The notes under the pieces: model-generated
Seen by the model: the letters and a program-made list of their open reading frames with translations, nothing else
Told to the model about the DNA's origin: nothing
The model's database searches: none
Assembly (NCBI GenBank): GCA_031278255.1
Contig: JAITKU010000142.1
Span: forward strand, 1-7,246
DNA from: Eubacteriales Family XIII. Incertae Sedis bacterium
Lineage (GTDB): Bacteria; Bacillota; Clostridia; Peptostreptococcales; Anaerovoracaceae
Reading direction: 5' to 3'
Length of the DNA stretch: 7,246 nt
Translations under genes and position numbers: made by a program
Part shown: piece by piece, positions 1-5,942 of the stretch
Layout of the letters: every line of letters starts with the position of its first letter
Position numbering within the stretch: the stretch's first letter is position 1

Positions 1-31
1 CGGCCTCGATTTCCTTTGGGATTTCAATCAT
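1..31 (-). CDS. 5' end of a minus-strand gene, product not identified (partial)
   Basis: Reading leftward from the ATG at 31-29 gives MIEIPKEIEA before the window ends. The start is supported by a GGAAGG ribosome site 8 nt upstream and by an extended -10 promoter at 82-74. Ten residues are too few to name a family. The IPKEIE opening is reminiscent of the N-terminus of some clostridial CCA-adding tRNA nucleotidyltransferases, but this is a guess from memory. The call of a real gene start rests on the signals, not on the protein. Confidence 0.5.
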   Translation of the reverse strand, partial: MIEIPKEIEA

Positions 32-73
32 GCGCAAAACCTTCCGTACGGCGGGATTGTCTGTATATCTTAC

Positions 74-82
74 AGTATACCA
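74..82 (-). promoter_or_regulatory. extended -10 promoter for the left-edge gene
   Basis: On the minus strand this reads TGGTATACT: a TATACT -10 (79-74) with the TG of an extended -10 one base upstream. No good -35 is seen 17 bp away (CCGACC at 102-97), which is tolerated by extended -10 promoters. Transcription would begin near 67 and run into the gene starting at 31. Confidence 0.45.
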
Positions 83-243
83 TACTTTTGGGTTTTGGTC
101 GGGCTTTGCGCGGAAAACGCACACGGCCTCCGCATGAAAACGCATTTTAAGGAGAAAATCCACATTGGGATTTTTAGAAACGGGTCACGATGTCGCCCGT
201 TCGATCTGTGCGGCTTTGCATATGCGGCATTTTGCAAGATTCC

Positions 244-280
244 GGAAAACAAACAACCGAGCGGCCCGTGCCGGAACCGC
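244..280 (-). terminator. possible intrinsic terminator, minus strand
   Basis: On the minus strand, GCGG (280-277) pairs with CCGC (264-261), and an inner CCG/CGG pair closes a GCA loop, with a small 2x1 internal loop between the two helices. A T-rich tail (TTGTTTGTTTT, 257-247) follows after a few bases. The stem is imperfect and the T run is interrupted, so this is moderate evidence. It lies 17 bases after the stop of the minus-strand open frame that ends at 297. Confidence 0.35.
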
Positions 281-296
281 CCCGTCGCGTCTTTGC

Positions 297-497
297 CTAC
301 CGGAACACGAGCGAAATGAGTTTTTCGAGGTAAGCGTCGCTGACCATTGTCTGCTTTCGGCACCGTTTGAGCGGCATCCGCTTCGGCACGCCGCCCGCTT
401 TTATGATGTCGCGGGCAAGTCTGAAGTCAATCGGTCGGAAGATGAAGCTTTCCGTACTTTCACGCGCAAACCGCGCGCGTATAGGAGAATTGTATTG
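297..497 (-). pseudogene. possible 3' remnant of a minus-strand gene
   Basis: This is an open minus-strand frame of 66 sense codons between a TGA (500-498) and a TAG (299-297). Its C-terminal part reads like protein (PIDFRLARDIIKAGG, then VSDAYLEKLISLVFR), and a terminator-like hairpin follows 17 bases after the stop. There is no convincing start: the in-frame ATG codons fall late and lack ribosome sites, and the 5' end runs into the TraB promoter. I read it as either a decayed gene fragment or a chance open frame. I do not recognise a family. Confidence 0.2.
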
Positions 498-523
498 TCA
501 ATCCGCACTATTCGGAGTATAAT
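495..523 (+). promoter_or_regulatory. sigma-A type promoter for the TraB-family gene
   Basis: A TTGTCA -35 (495-500) and a perfect TATAAT -10 (518-523) are separated by exactly 17 bp. Transcription should start near 530. That leaves a leader of about 66 nt before the preferred TTG start at 596, or about 33 nt before the alternative GTG at 563. This is the clearest promoter in the window. Confidence 0.8.
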
Positions 524-582
524 AACGACAAAGGAAACCCCATTGACGCGAAGAAAGCAACCGTGCCGGAAGCGGCGCACCG

Positions 583-598
583 AAAGGATTTTGATTTG
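583..598 (+). promoter_or_regulatory. ribosome site deciding a TTG start
   Basis: AAAGGA (583-588) sits 7 nt before the TTG at 596-598, which is ideal spacing. The competing in-frame GTG at 563 has only a weak purine stretch (AAGAAAG) before it. The GTG at 659 has GGAAGA close by and lies just before the conserved domain. A second AAAGGA at 530-535 lies at the predicted transcript 5' end and faces a TTG at 543 in another frame. Confidence 0.5.
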
Positions 599-1810
599 AC
601 CACGGAGTTTGAAAAACCCGCCGGCGACGCGCGGCAGCCGGCGGACCGGGAAGAAAATGTGAGCCGCCTGCGCTATGGCGGCAAGGAGATCATCCTGATC
701 GCGACCGCCCACGTATCGCAAAAGAGCGTCGCGCTCGTCAAGCGCGTGATAGAGGCGGAACGCCCGGACAGCGTTTGCATCGAACTCGACGACGACAGGC
801 TCAAGAATATCAAGGGTCCCGATGCTTGGAAAAAGACGGACATCGTAAAGGTGATCAAGGCCAAGAAAACCGGCTTTCTGTTCGCGAATCTCATCCTGAG
901 TTCGTATCAGAAAAAGATGGCGGGCAAGCTCGGTGCGCGTGTCGGGCAGGAGATGGTGCAGGGCATGGAGAGCGCGGAGGCGGTGGGCGCGACGCTCGTG
1001 CCGGCCGATCGCAAGATACAGACCACTTTCCTGCGCATATGGCGCAAGCTCGGAGGGATGGAGAAAGCGAGGCTCCTGTCCGGCCTGCTGTTCTCTTTCG
1101 GCTTCGGCGGCGAGGATGAGGAGATCACGGAGGACGATCTGCAGGACCTGTTGCGCGGCGATATGCTCGAAGCCGCGATGGGCGATATCCGCAAGAAATT
1201 CCCCAAGGTGGGCGAAATCTTGATCTGTGAGCGCGATCGCTATCTCGCCGACAAGATCAAACACGCGCCCGGCGACAAGGTTGTGGCCGTACTCGGCGGG
1301 GCGCATGTGCCCGGGGTCCGCGCGGAGATATTCAAGGAGCAGGACGTGGAGGAGATATCCGCAATCCCGTCGGCCTCTCCCGTCGGCAAGGCGGTCGCTT
1401 GGCTGATTCCGATCCTGATCGTCGCGCTGATCGTCTACGGTTTCACGCAGGGCGCCTCCGTCGGGCTGCAAAGGCTCGGGACCTGGCTGATCTGGACGAG
1501 CGCGCTGGCGGCCGGCTTCACGGCCCTCTCGCTCGGGCATCCGCTGACCGTGCTGACGGCCTTTGCCGTCGCGCCCTTTACCGTACTCCATCCTTTCTTG
1601 GCCTGCGGCTGGTTCGCGGGCCTCGTGGAGGCCTTTATCCGAAAACCCACCGTCGCCGATATCGAAAACGTGCCGGAGGTCATACTGAGCGTCAAGGGCT
1701 TCTTCAAGAACCGCTTCCTGCGCATCATCCTCATCGTCGCGATGGCCAACATCGGCGCGTCCATAGGGACTTTCGTCGCGGGGCTGGATATTATCAAGAG
1801 CATTTTTTGA
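596..1810 (+). CDS. TraB/PrgY-family membrane protein
   Basis: A 404-residue protein of the TraB/PrgY (GumN-related) family. The family is named for the enterococcal pheromone-shutdown proteins TraB and PrgY and is distantly related to Tiki-type metalloproteases; the role of most chromosomal members is unknown. The first conserved block is residues 34-41 (IATAHVSQ, with His39), followed by CIELDDDR with Glu63. A second GxxH-like block is VLGGAHVPG (His237). The His and Glu residues are the family's presumed metal ligands. The region after about residue 263 is membrane-embedded: a helix near 267-287, hydrophobic segments through the middle, and a last helix near 376-400 ending at the C-terminus. 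The soluble domain contains an acidic stretch (GGEDEEITEDD). I chose TTG 596 because of its ribosome site; GTG 563 or 659 are alternatives. The gene is monocistronic as far as visible. Family assignment is confident; the biochemical function is not known. Confidence 0.88.
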   Translation: MTTEFEKPAGDARQPADREENVSRLRYGGKEIILIATAHVSQKSVALVKRVIEAERPDSVCIELDDDRLKNIKGPDAWKKTDIVKVIKAKKTGFLFANLILSSYQKKMAGKLGARVGQEMVQGMESAEAVGATLVPADRKIQTTFLRIWRKLGGMEKARLLSGLLFSFGFGGEDEEITEDDLQDLLRGDMLEAAMGDIRKKFPKVGEILICERDRYLADKIKHAPGDKVVAVLGGAHVPGVRAEIFKEQDVEEISAIPSASPVGKAVAWLIPILIVALIVYGFTQGASVGLQRLGTWLIWTSALAAGFTALSLGHPLTVLTAFAVAPFTVLHPFLACGWFAGLVEAFIRKPTVADIENVPEVILSVKGFFKNRFLRIILIVAMANIGASIGTFVAGLDIIKSIF

Positions 1811-1837
1811 CTTTTTAATGCAAATTTTCCATATAAA
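1807..1837 (+). promoter_or_regulatory. possible distal promoter for rpmE
   Basis: TTGACT (1807-1812) overlaps the TraB-family stop codon, and TATAAA (1832-1837) follows with a 19-bp spacer, longer than ideal. The region between is AT-rich, unlike the flanking genes. It would give a longer rpmE leader than the promoter at 1855-1883. Confidence 0.35.
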
Positions 1838-1854
1838 TCTATCCGCAAAAGCAC

Positions 1855-1883
1855 TTGCGATTCGCCGCGAGGCGTGTTATACT
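1855..1883 (+). promoter_or_regulatory. main promoter for rpmE
   Basis: TTGCGA (1855-1860) and TATACT (1878-1883) are spaced by 17 bp, with an extended -10 TG at 1875-1876. The start of transcription should be near 1890, giving a leader of about 65 nt before the rpmE ATG. Confidence 0.7.
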
Positions 1884-1898
1884 GAAAAGGCTGTTTAT

Positions 1899-1945
1899 TC
1901 TGTTGGGTACACGAATATGACCGTGTACGGGAGATCAGAAGGAGG
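1899..1945 (+). promoter_or_regulatory. rpmE mRNA leader hairpin, candidate L31 autoregulatory element
   Basis: GTACACG (1907-1913) and CGTGTAC (1922-1928) form a perfect 7-bp stem with an 8-nt loop. A second short helix, TCTG (1899-1902) with CAGA (1936-1939), would enclose it across internal loops and would take up the first bases of the Shine-Dalgarno AGAAGGAGG (1937-1945). Ribosomal protein leaders that bind L31 and control rpmE are known in several bacterial phyla. The position fits that role; I have not matched it to a specific described motif. Confidence 0.5.
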
Positions 1946-1954
1946 AAACGGATC

Positions 1955-2155
1955 ATGAAATCGGAGATTCACCCCACATATACGGATTGTCAGGTGACTT
2001 GCGCCTGCGGGAATTCATTTGAAACCAAATCGACAAAGGCCGAGATTCGTCTCGATGTGTGTTCGGCCTGCCATCCCTACTTCACGGGCCAGCAAAAATT
2101 CGTGAACCGCGGCGGCCGCGTTGAGAAGTTCAAGAATAAGTATAATATCGATTGA
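1955..2155 (+). CDS. rpmE: 50S ribosomal protein bL31 (zinc-binding form)
   Basis: A 66-residue protein of normal length for bL31, a late-assembling protein of the large subunit that sits at the central protuberance and bridges to the 30S subunit. It opens with the family signature MKSEIHPTY. The zinc-ribbon cysteines are all present: Cys16 and Cys18 (CAC) and Cys36 and Cys39 (CSAC). This marks the zinc-containing C+ type, which in several bacteria is replaced by a cysteine-free paralogue under zinc starvation. The HPYFTG block and a C-terminal VEKFKNKY are typical. The start is fixed by a very strong AGAAGGAGG 9 nt upstream. It has its own promoter, leader hairpin and terminator, so it is probably transcribed alone. 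It is not beside rho, prfA or thrS, its common partners elsewhere. Confidence 0.97.
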   Translation: MKSEIHPTYTDCQVTCACGNSFETKSTKAEIRLDVCSACHPYFTGQQKFVNRGGRVEKFKNKYNID

Positions 2156-2194
2156 CGGGGAATCGGCATGAAATGATCGGGCGGTAAAAAATTT

Positions 2195-2221
2195 TCGGAG
2201 GCTTACGCTTCCGATTTTTTT
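2195..2221 (+). terminator. intrinsic terminator after rpmE
   Basis: TCGGAGGC (2195-2202) pairs with GCTTCCGA (2207-2214) over 8 bp including one G-T pair, with a TTAC loop. A run of seven T (2215-2221) follows. An A-tract (2186-2191) upstream could let it act on the other strand too. It ends the rpmE transcript 40 bases after the stop codon. Confidence 0.9.
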
Positions 2222-2254
2222 ACGCGCGGCCCCGCGATTTTGCCTTTGTTTTGT

Positions 2255-2275
2255 CCGGCCGTAAGGCCCGGGAGG
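2255..2275 (+). promoter_or_regulatory. hairpin touching the ribosome site of the ABC operon
   Basis: GGCC (2257-2260) pairs with GGCC (2265-2268) around a GTAA loop of the GNRA class. CC at 2255-2256 can extend the stem with GG at 2270-2271 past one bulged C. Those last two G bases begin the Shine-Dalgarno GGGAGG (2270-2275), so the fold would partly mask it. No clear promoter is visible between the rpmE terminator and this gene; transcription may start within the short gap or read through from rpmE. Confidence 0.35.
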
Positions 2276-2287
2276 TTTTTTGGACGT

Positions 2288-4030
2288 ATGTTCGGACTCA
2301 GAAAAGAATTGAAACCCTTTGTTCCCGCGCTGCTCCTCGTGGTCGCGCTGCTCTTCGGGCAGGCCATGTGCGACTTGGCTTTGCCGCGCTATATGTCGGA
2401 TATTGTGAACACGGGCATACTGCGGGGCGACAGGGTTTATATCGTCCGCGTGGGCACCGTTATGCTCGCGGTCGCCCTGCTCGGCGCGGCGTGCAGCGTC
2501 GCCGTCGGCTATATCGGCGCGCGGGTGTCGGCCGGACTCGGCCGCCGGCTGCGCAAGGCGGTCTTTCATCGGGTGATGGGCTTTTCCAACGCCGAATTCG
2601 ATAAGCTTACGGTCTCGTCGCTGATCACACGCACGAGCAACGATATTACGCAGATACAGAACATGACGGTGTTCATGGTGCGCCTGCTGTTTTACGCGCC
2701 CATCCTGGCCGCCTTTGGCATATGGCGCGCCGCGGAAACCGATTTCGATATGTCTTGGATCATCGCGGTTGCCGTGGGCGCCGTCCTGTGCCTGATCGCC
2801 CTTACGCTTACGGCGGTCATACCCAAGTTCAAATCGATGCAGACCTTGGTCGATGGGATGAATCGCGTCGTGCGCGAAAGTCTGTCCGGTATGCCGGTCG
2901 TGCGCGCTTTCAACGCGCAGGGCTTTGAAGAGACGCGCTTCGACGATGTGAACCGCGAATTGACGGCGGTCAACCTCTTTGTGGGCCGCGTGATGTCAGC
3001 CATGATGCCCGCGATGATGCTGATCATGAACCTCGTGACGGTACTCGTGGTATGGGTGGGCGCGCATCGCATTTCGGCCCTCGATATGGATGTGGGGGGC
3101 ATGATGGCCTATATGCAGTACCTTATGCTCATCCTCATGTCCTTTCTCATGATGTCCATGATGTTCGTGCTGATCCCGCGGGCTTCCGTTTCGGCCGGCC
3201 GCATCGCCGAGGTTTTGCGTACAAATTCCTCGATCGCGGACGAAGCCGCCGCGCCCGCCGACTCGGCGCGGAATGACGCCGCGCCGAAAACCGGCATCGA
3301 ATTTCGCAATGTGCGCTTCACCTACCCCGGGGCCAAGGACGAGGCGCTGCGCGATGTGAGTTTTACGGCAAGGCCCGGGGAAACAATCGCCTTTATCGGC
3401 TCTACGGGCAGCGGCAAGTCTACGCTGGCGAACCTGATTCCGCGTTTCTATGACGTGACGGAGGGCGTGATTCTGGCGGACGGAGTCGATATAAGGCGTC
3501 TGCCCCTCGCGGAATTGCGGCGGCGCATCGGATACGTGCCGCAGAAGAGCGTGCTGTTCACGGGAACGATAGGCGACAACATCGCCTACGCAAACCCCGA
3601 TCTGCCGGAGGAGGCCCTGTGGCGGGCGGCGGAGATCGCGCAGGTCCGCGACTTCATAGAGGACAAGGAGGGCGGCATGGCCGCCGAGATCGCGCAGGGC
3701 GGCATCAACGTCTCCGGCGGGCAGCGGCAGCGCCTGTCCATCGCCCGCGCGCTCGCGCGCGACGCGGATATATACATCTTCGACGACAGCTTCTCCGCGC
3801 TGGATTTCAAAACCGACGCGGCCCTGCGCGCCGCCTTGAAGCGGGAACTGCGCCAAAGCGTCGTCCTCATCGTCACGCAGCGGGTGAGCGCCGCAATGCA
3901 GGCGGACCGCATCATCGTACTCGACTGCGGCCGTGTCGCCGGCGCGGGACGGCACGCGGACCTGATAGGGCATTGCGCGGTCTATCGCGAAATCGCCTTG
4001 TCGCAGCTCGATACGGAGGATTTGACATGA
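2288..4030 (+). CDS. heterodimeric ABC exporter, subunit with the degenerate ATP site
   Basis: A 580-residue half-transporter: an exporter-type membrane domain (about six helices, residues 10-320, methionine-rich in the last two) followed by an ATPase domain. In the ATPase I see Walker A GSTGSGKST (371-379), the Q-loop glutamine Q419, the signature VSGGQ (475-479), and Walker B IFDD (Asp499, Asp500). The catalytic glutamate after Walker B is replaced by Asp500, and the switch histidine by Gln531 (VTQR). This combination is typical of the non-catalytic half of asymmetric exporters such as TM287/288 and BmrCD. It overlaps the partner gene by ATGA, so the two are translated together. The start is the ATG with GGGAGG 12 nt upstream; a longer in-frame TTG opening at 2240 lacks a ribosome site. 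The protein sits in the cytoplasmic membrane and exports an unknown substrate; multidrug or peptide export is possible but not shown. Confidence 0.93.
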   Translation: MFGLRKELKPFVPALLLVVALLFGQAMCDLALPRYMSDIVNTGILRGDRVYIVRVGTVMLAVALLGAACSVAVGYIGARVSAGLGRRLRKAVFHRVMGFSNAEFDKLTVSSLITRTSNDITQIQNMTVFMVRLLFYAPILAAFGIWRAAETDFDMSWIIAVAVGAVLCLIALTLTAVIPKFKSMQTLVDGMNRVVRESLSGMPVVRAFNAQGFEETRFDDVNRELTAVNLFVGRVMSAMMPAMMLIMNLVTVLVVWVGAHRISALDMDVGGMMAYMQYLMLILMSFLMMSMMFVLIPRASVSAGRIAEVLRTNSSIADEAAAPADSARNDAAPKTGIEFRNVRFTYPGAKDEALRDVSFTARPGETIAFIGSTGSGKSTLANLIPRFYDVTEGVILADGVDIRRLPLAELRRRIGYVPQKSVLFTGTIGDNIAYANPDLPEEALWRAAEIAQVRDFIEDKEGGMAAEIAQGGINVSGGQRQRLSIARALARDADIYIFDDSFSALDFKTDAALRAALKRELRQSVVLIVTQRVSAAMQADRIIVLDCGRVAGAGRHADLIGHCAVYREIALSQLDTEDLT

Positions 4031-5898
4031 ACGGACATCGGAACAAGCCGCACGGCGCCGCCCCGAGGCGCGGCGGACCCATGGGCGGCGGACCTATGGG
4101 AGGCGCGCACACGGGCGGCGAAAAATCCAAGGATTTCAGAGGCTCGATGCGCGCCCTTTTGCGCTATATCGCGGTCTTTCGTCTGCGGATCGCGGCGGCC
4201 GTCACATTCTCGATCCTCTCTACGGTGTTCGTTATCATCGGCCCTAAGCTGCTCGGCGCGATCACGACGGAGTTGTTCGACGGCGTGGCCGCGCATTTTG
4301 CGGGAGGGGGCCTGTCGATCGATTTTCGCCGCATCGCCGATTACTGCCTGATCCTCGCGGCGCTGTATGCGGCCTCCGCCGCGTTCGCCTGCGCGCAGGG
4401 CTGTATCATGACGGGCGTCGCGATGCGCGTCACCTATCGTTTTCGCAAGGATATCTCCGAGAAGATCAACCGGCTGCCGCTGCGCTATTTCGACGGACAG
4501 ACCCACGGGGAAGTGCTGTCGCGCGTCACGAACGACGTTGACACGCTCAACCAGACGCTCAACCAGTCGCTGACGCAGATTATCGGTTCGTTCACGATGA
4601 TCGCCGGCATACTCGTGATGATGTGCGGTATCAGTCTGCTGATGACGGCCGCGACGCTCGTCATTCTGCCGATCTCCCTGGCGCTCGCCGTGCCCGTCGT
4701 CAAGCGCTCGCAGACGCATTTTCGGAAGCAACAGGAATATCTCGGGCACCTCAGCGGGCATATCGAGGAGAACTACAAGGGCCATGGCATCGTGCAGGCT
4801 TTCAATCGCGAGGCGGAGGTCCGCAAGGCTTTCGACGCGCTCAACGAGGAACTCTACAGGGCCGCGTGGAAGTCGCAGTTCCTCTCCGGGATGATGATGC
4901 CCATCATGGGCTTTATCGGCAATCTGGGCTATGTGGCGATCTGCGTCCTCGGCGGGTATCTCGCCGTCAGGAAGCTGTTGAAAGTGGGCGATATACAGGC
5001 TTTCATCCAATATTCGCGCAACTTTATGCAACCCATAAACCAGCTCGCGAACATCTCAAACATCCTGCAATCGACCGCGGCGGCGGCGGAACGCGTCTTT
5101 GCCTTTCTCGGCGAGGAGGAGGAAAGCCCGGATCGCGACGCGGCGCCCGCGGATAAGGGCGCGGTCAAGGGGCATGTGCGCTTCGAGCATGTGCGCTTCG
5201 GATACAGCGCGGACAAGATCATCATTCGGGATTTCTCATGCGAGGCGGCGCCGGGCCGGCGCGTCGCCATCGTAGGACCCACCGGCGCCGGCAAGACCAC
5301 GATCGTCAAGCTGCTGATGCGTTTCTATGAGCCGAACGGCGGCCTTATTCGCATAGACGGGCGCGACGCGGCCTCGTTTTCGCGCGCGGACCTGCGCGGA
5401 CTCTTCGGCATGGTGCTGCAGGACGCTTGGCTGTACAACGCCACGATTCTGGAAAACATCCGTTACGGCAATTTCGACAAGAGCGATGAAGCGGTCGTCG
5501 CCGCCGCGAAAGCCGCGCGTTGCGACGAATTCATAGATCGGCTTCCGGGCGGCTACGACATGGTGATCAACGAGGACGCGGACAATATTTCGCAGGGGCA
5601 AAAGCAACTCCTGACGATCGCGCGCGCGTTTTTGGCAAACCCGCCGATCCTGATACTGGACGAGGCGACGAGTTCCGTGGATACGCGCACCGAGGTTTTG
5701 GTGCGGCAGGCCATGGAAAAGCTGCTGCGCGACCGAACGAGTTTCATCATAGCCCATCGCCTATCGACAATAAAGGATTCGGACCTGATTCTCGTCATGC
5801 GGGACGGCGATATCGCGGAGCAGGGGACGCACGAGACCCTGCTCGCGCAGGGGGGATTCTACGCCGAGCTTTACCGGAGCCGGTTTTCGGATGAGTAG
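4027..5898 (+). CDS. heterodimeric ABC exporter, subunit with catalytic Glu and His
   Basis: A 623-residue half-transporter and partner of the preceding gene. The ATG overlaps that gene's stop (ATGA), with GGAGGA 6 nt upstream. A cytoplasmic N-terminus of about 37 residues is rich in Gly, Pro and Met (GGPMGGGPMGG), a feature common in clostridial members. An exporter membrane domain follows (about 45-345), then the ATPase: Walker A GPTGAGKTT (417-425), Q465, signature ISQGQ (521-525), Walker B ILDE with Glu546, and switch His577 (IIAHRLS). Glu546 and His577 are the normal catalytic pair. The signature is changed from LSGGQ to ISQGQ, and in the dimer it faces the partner's degenerate Walker motifs. 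The catalytic site is therefore formed by this subunit's Walker motifs and the partner's VSGGQ. Substrate unknown. A longer in-frame opening upstream is only a shadow of the previous gene. Confidence 0.94.
   Translation: MNGHRNKPHGAAPRRGGPMGGGPMGGAHTGGEKSKDFRGSMRALLRYIAVFRLRIAAAVTFSILSTVFVIIGPKLLGAITTELFDGVAAHFAGGGLSIDFRRIADYCLILAALYAASAAFACAQGCIMTGVAMRVTYRFRKDISEKINRLPLRYFDGQTHGEVLSRVTNDVDTLNQTLNQSLTQIIGSFTMIAGILVMMCGISLLMTAATLVILPISLALAVPVVKRSQTHFRKQQEYLGHLSGHIEENYKGHGIVQAFNREAEVRKAFDALNEELYRAAWKSQFLSGMMMPIMGFIGNLGYVAICVLGGYLAVRKLLKVGDIQAFIQYSRNFMQPINQLANISNILQSTAAAAERVFAFLGEEEESPDRDAAPADKGAVKGHVRFEHVRFGYSADKIIIRDFSCEAAPGRRVAIVGPTGAGKTTIVKLLMRFYEPNGGLIRIDGRDAASFSRADLRGLFGMVLQDAWLYNATILENIRYGNFDKSDEAVVAAAKAARCDEFIDRLPGGYDMVINEDADNISQGQKQLLTIARAFLANPPILILDEATSSVDTRTEVLVRQAMEKLLRDRTSFIIAHRLSTIKDSDLILVMRDGDIAEQGTHETLLAQGGFYAELYRSRFSDE
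4075..4104 (+). repeat. two tandem 15-bp coding repeats
   Basis: GGACCCATGGGCGGC is followed directly by GGACCTATGGGAGGC. The two differ at two third-codon positions only, so both encode GPMGG. They form the Gly/Pro/Met-rich tail of the second ABC subunit and look like a local duplication whose protein sequence has been kept. Confidence 0.75.
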
Positions 5899-5914
5899 GG
5901 ATGCGTCAGGCCGC

Positions 5915-5942
5915 CGCGCGTTTCTACGTGCGGTAGCGCGCG
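5915..5942. other. hairpin at the convergent ABC/argJ junction
   Basis: CGCGCG (5915-5920) pairs with CGCGCG (5937-5942), and CTAC (5924-5927) with GTAG (5933-5936), around a 5-nt loop with a TTT bulge on one side. The argJ stop codon lies in the stem. No T run follows on either strand, so it is not a classical intrinsic terminator, but no other terminator is visible for either converging transcript. It could stall polymerase or protect 3' ends. Confidence 0.4.

Larger units (their letters stand above)
32..494. other. intergenic stretch without a confident gene
   Basis: This region lies between a leftward gene and the rightward TraB-family gene. Frames open on the plus strand (for example 95-319 and 165-599) have no recognisable motifs, and the second runs through the strong promoter at 495-523, so I do not call them. 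What it does hold is the leftward promoter near 80, a minus-strand terminator-like hairpin (261-280), and a minus-strand open frame (297-497) that may be a gene relic. These are listed separately. Confidence 0.5.

Noticed and set aside
165..599. A 144-codon plus-strand frame, preceded by AAGGAG and a TTG
   Set aside because: The spacing is loose, there are no motifs, and the strong TraB promoter lies inside it. Only its last 18 codons are kept as a possible leader frame.
401..1591. A 396-codon open frame on the minus strand opposite the TraB-family gene
   Set aside because: It is antisense to a gene with clear family motifs, has Arg/Asp/His-rich composition with no motif, and is the usual open antisense frame of GC-rich coding DNA.
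2996..3973. A 325-codon minus-strand frame opposite the first ABC subunit
   Set aside because: Shadow of the ABC gene; His/Arg-rich with no recognisable domain.
3619..4026. A 136-codon upstream extension of the second ABC subunit
   Set aside because: It overlaps the ATPase domain of the first subunit in another frame. The ATG at 4027 has a good ribosome site and the family's typical N-terminus.
3982..5031. A 349-codon minus-strand frame opposite the second ABC subunit
   Set aside because: Shadow of the ABC gene; highly charged and motif-free.
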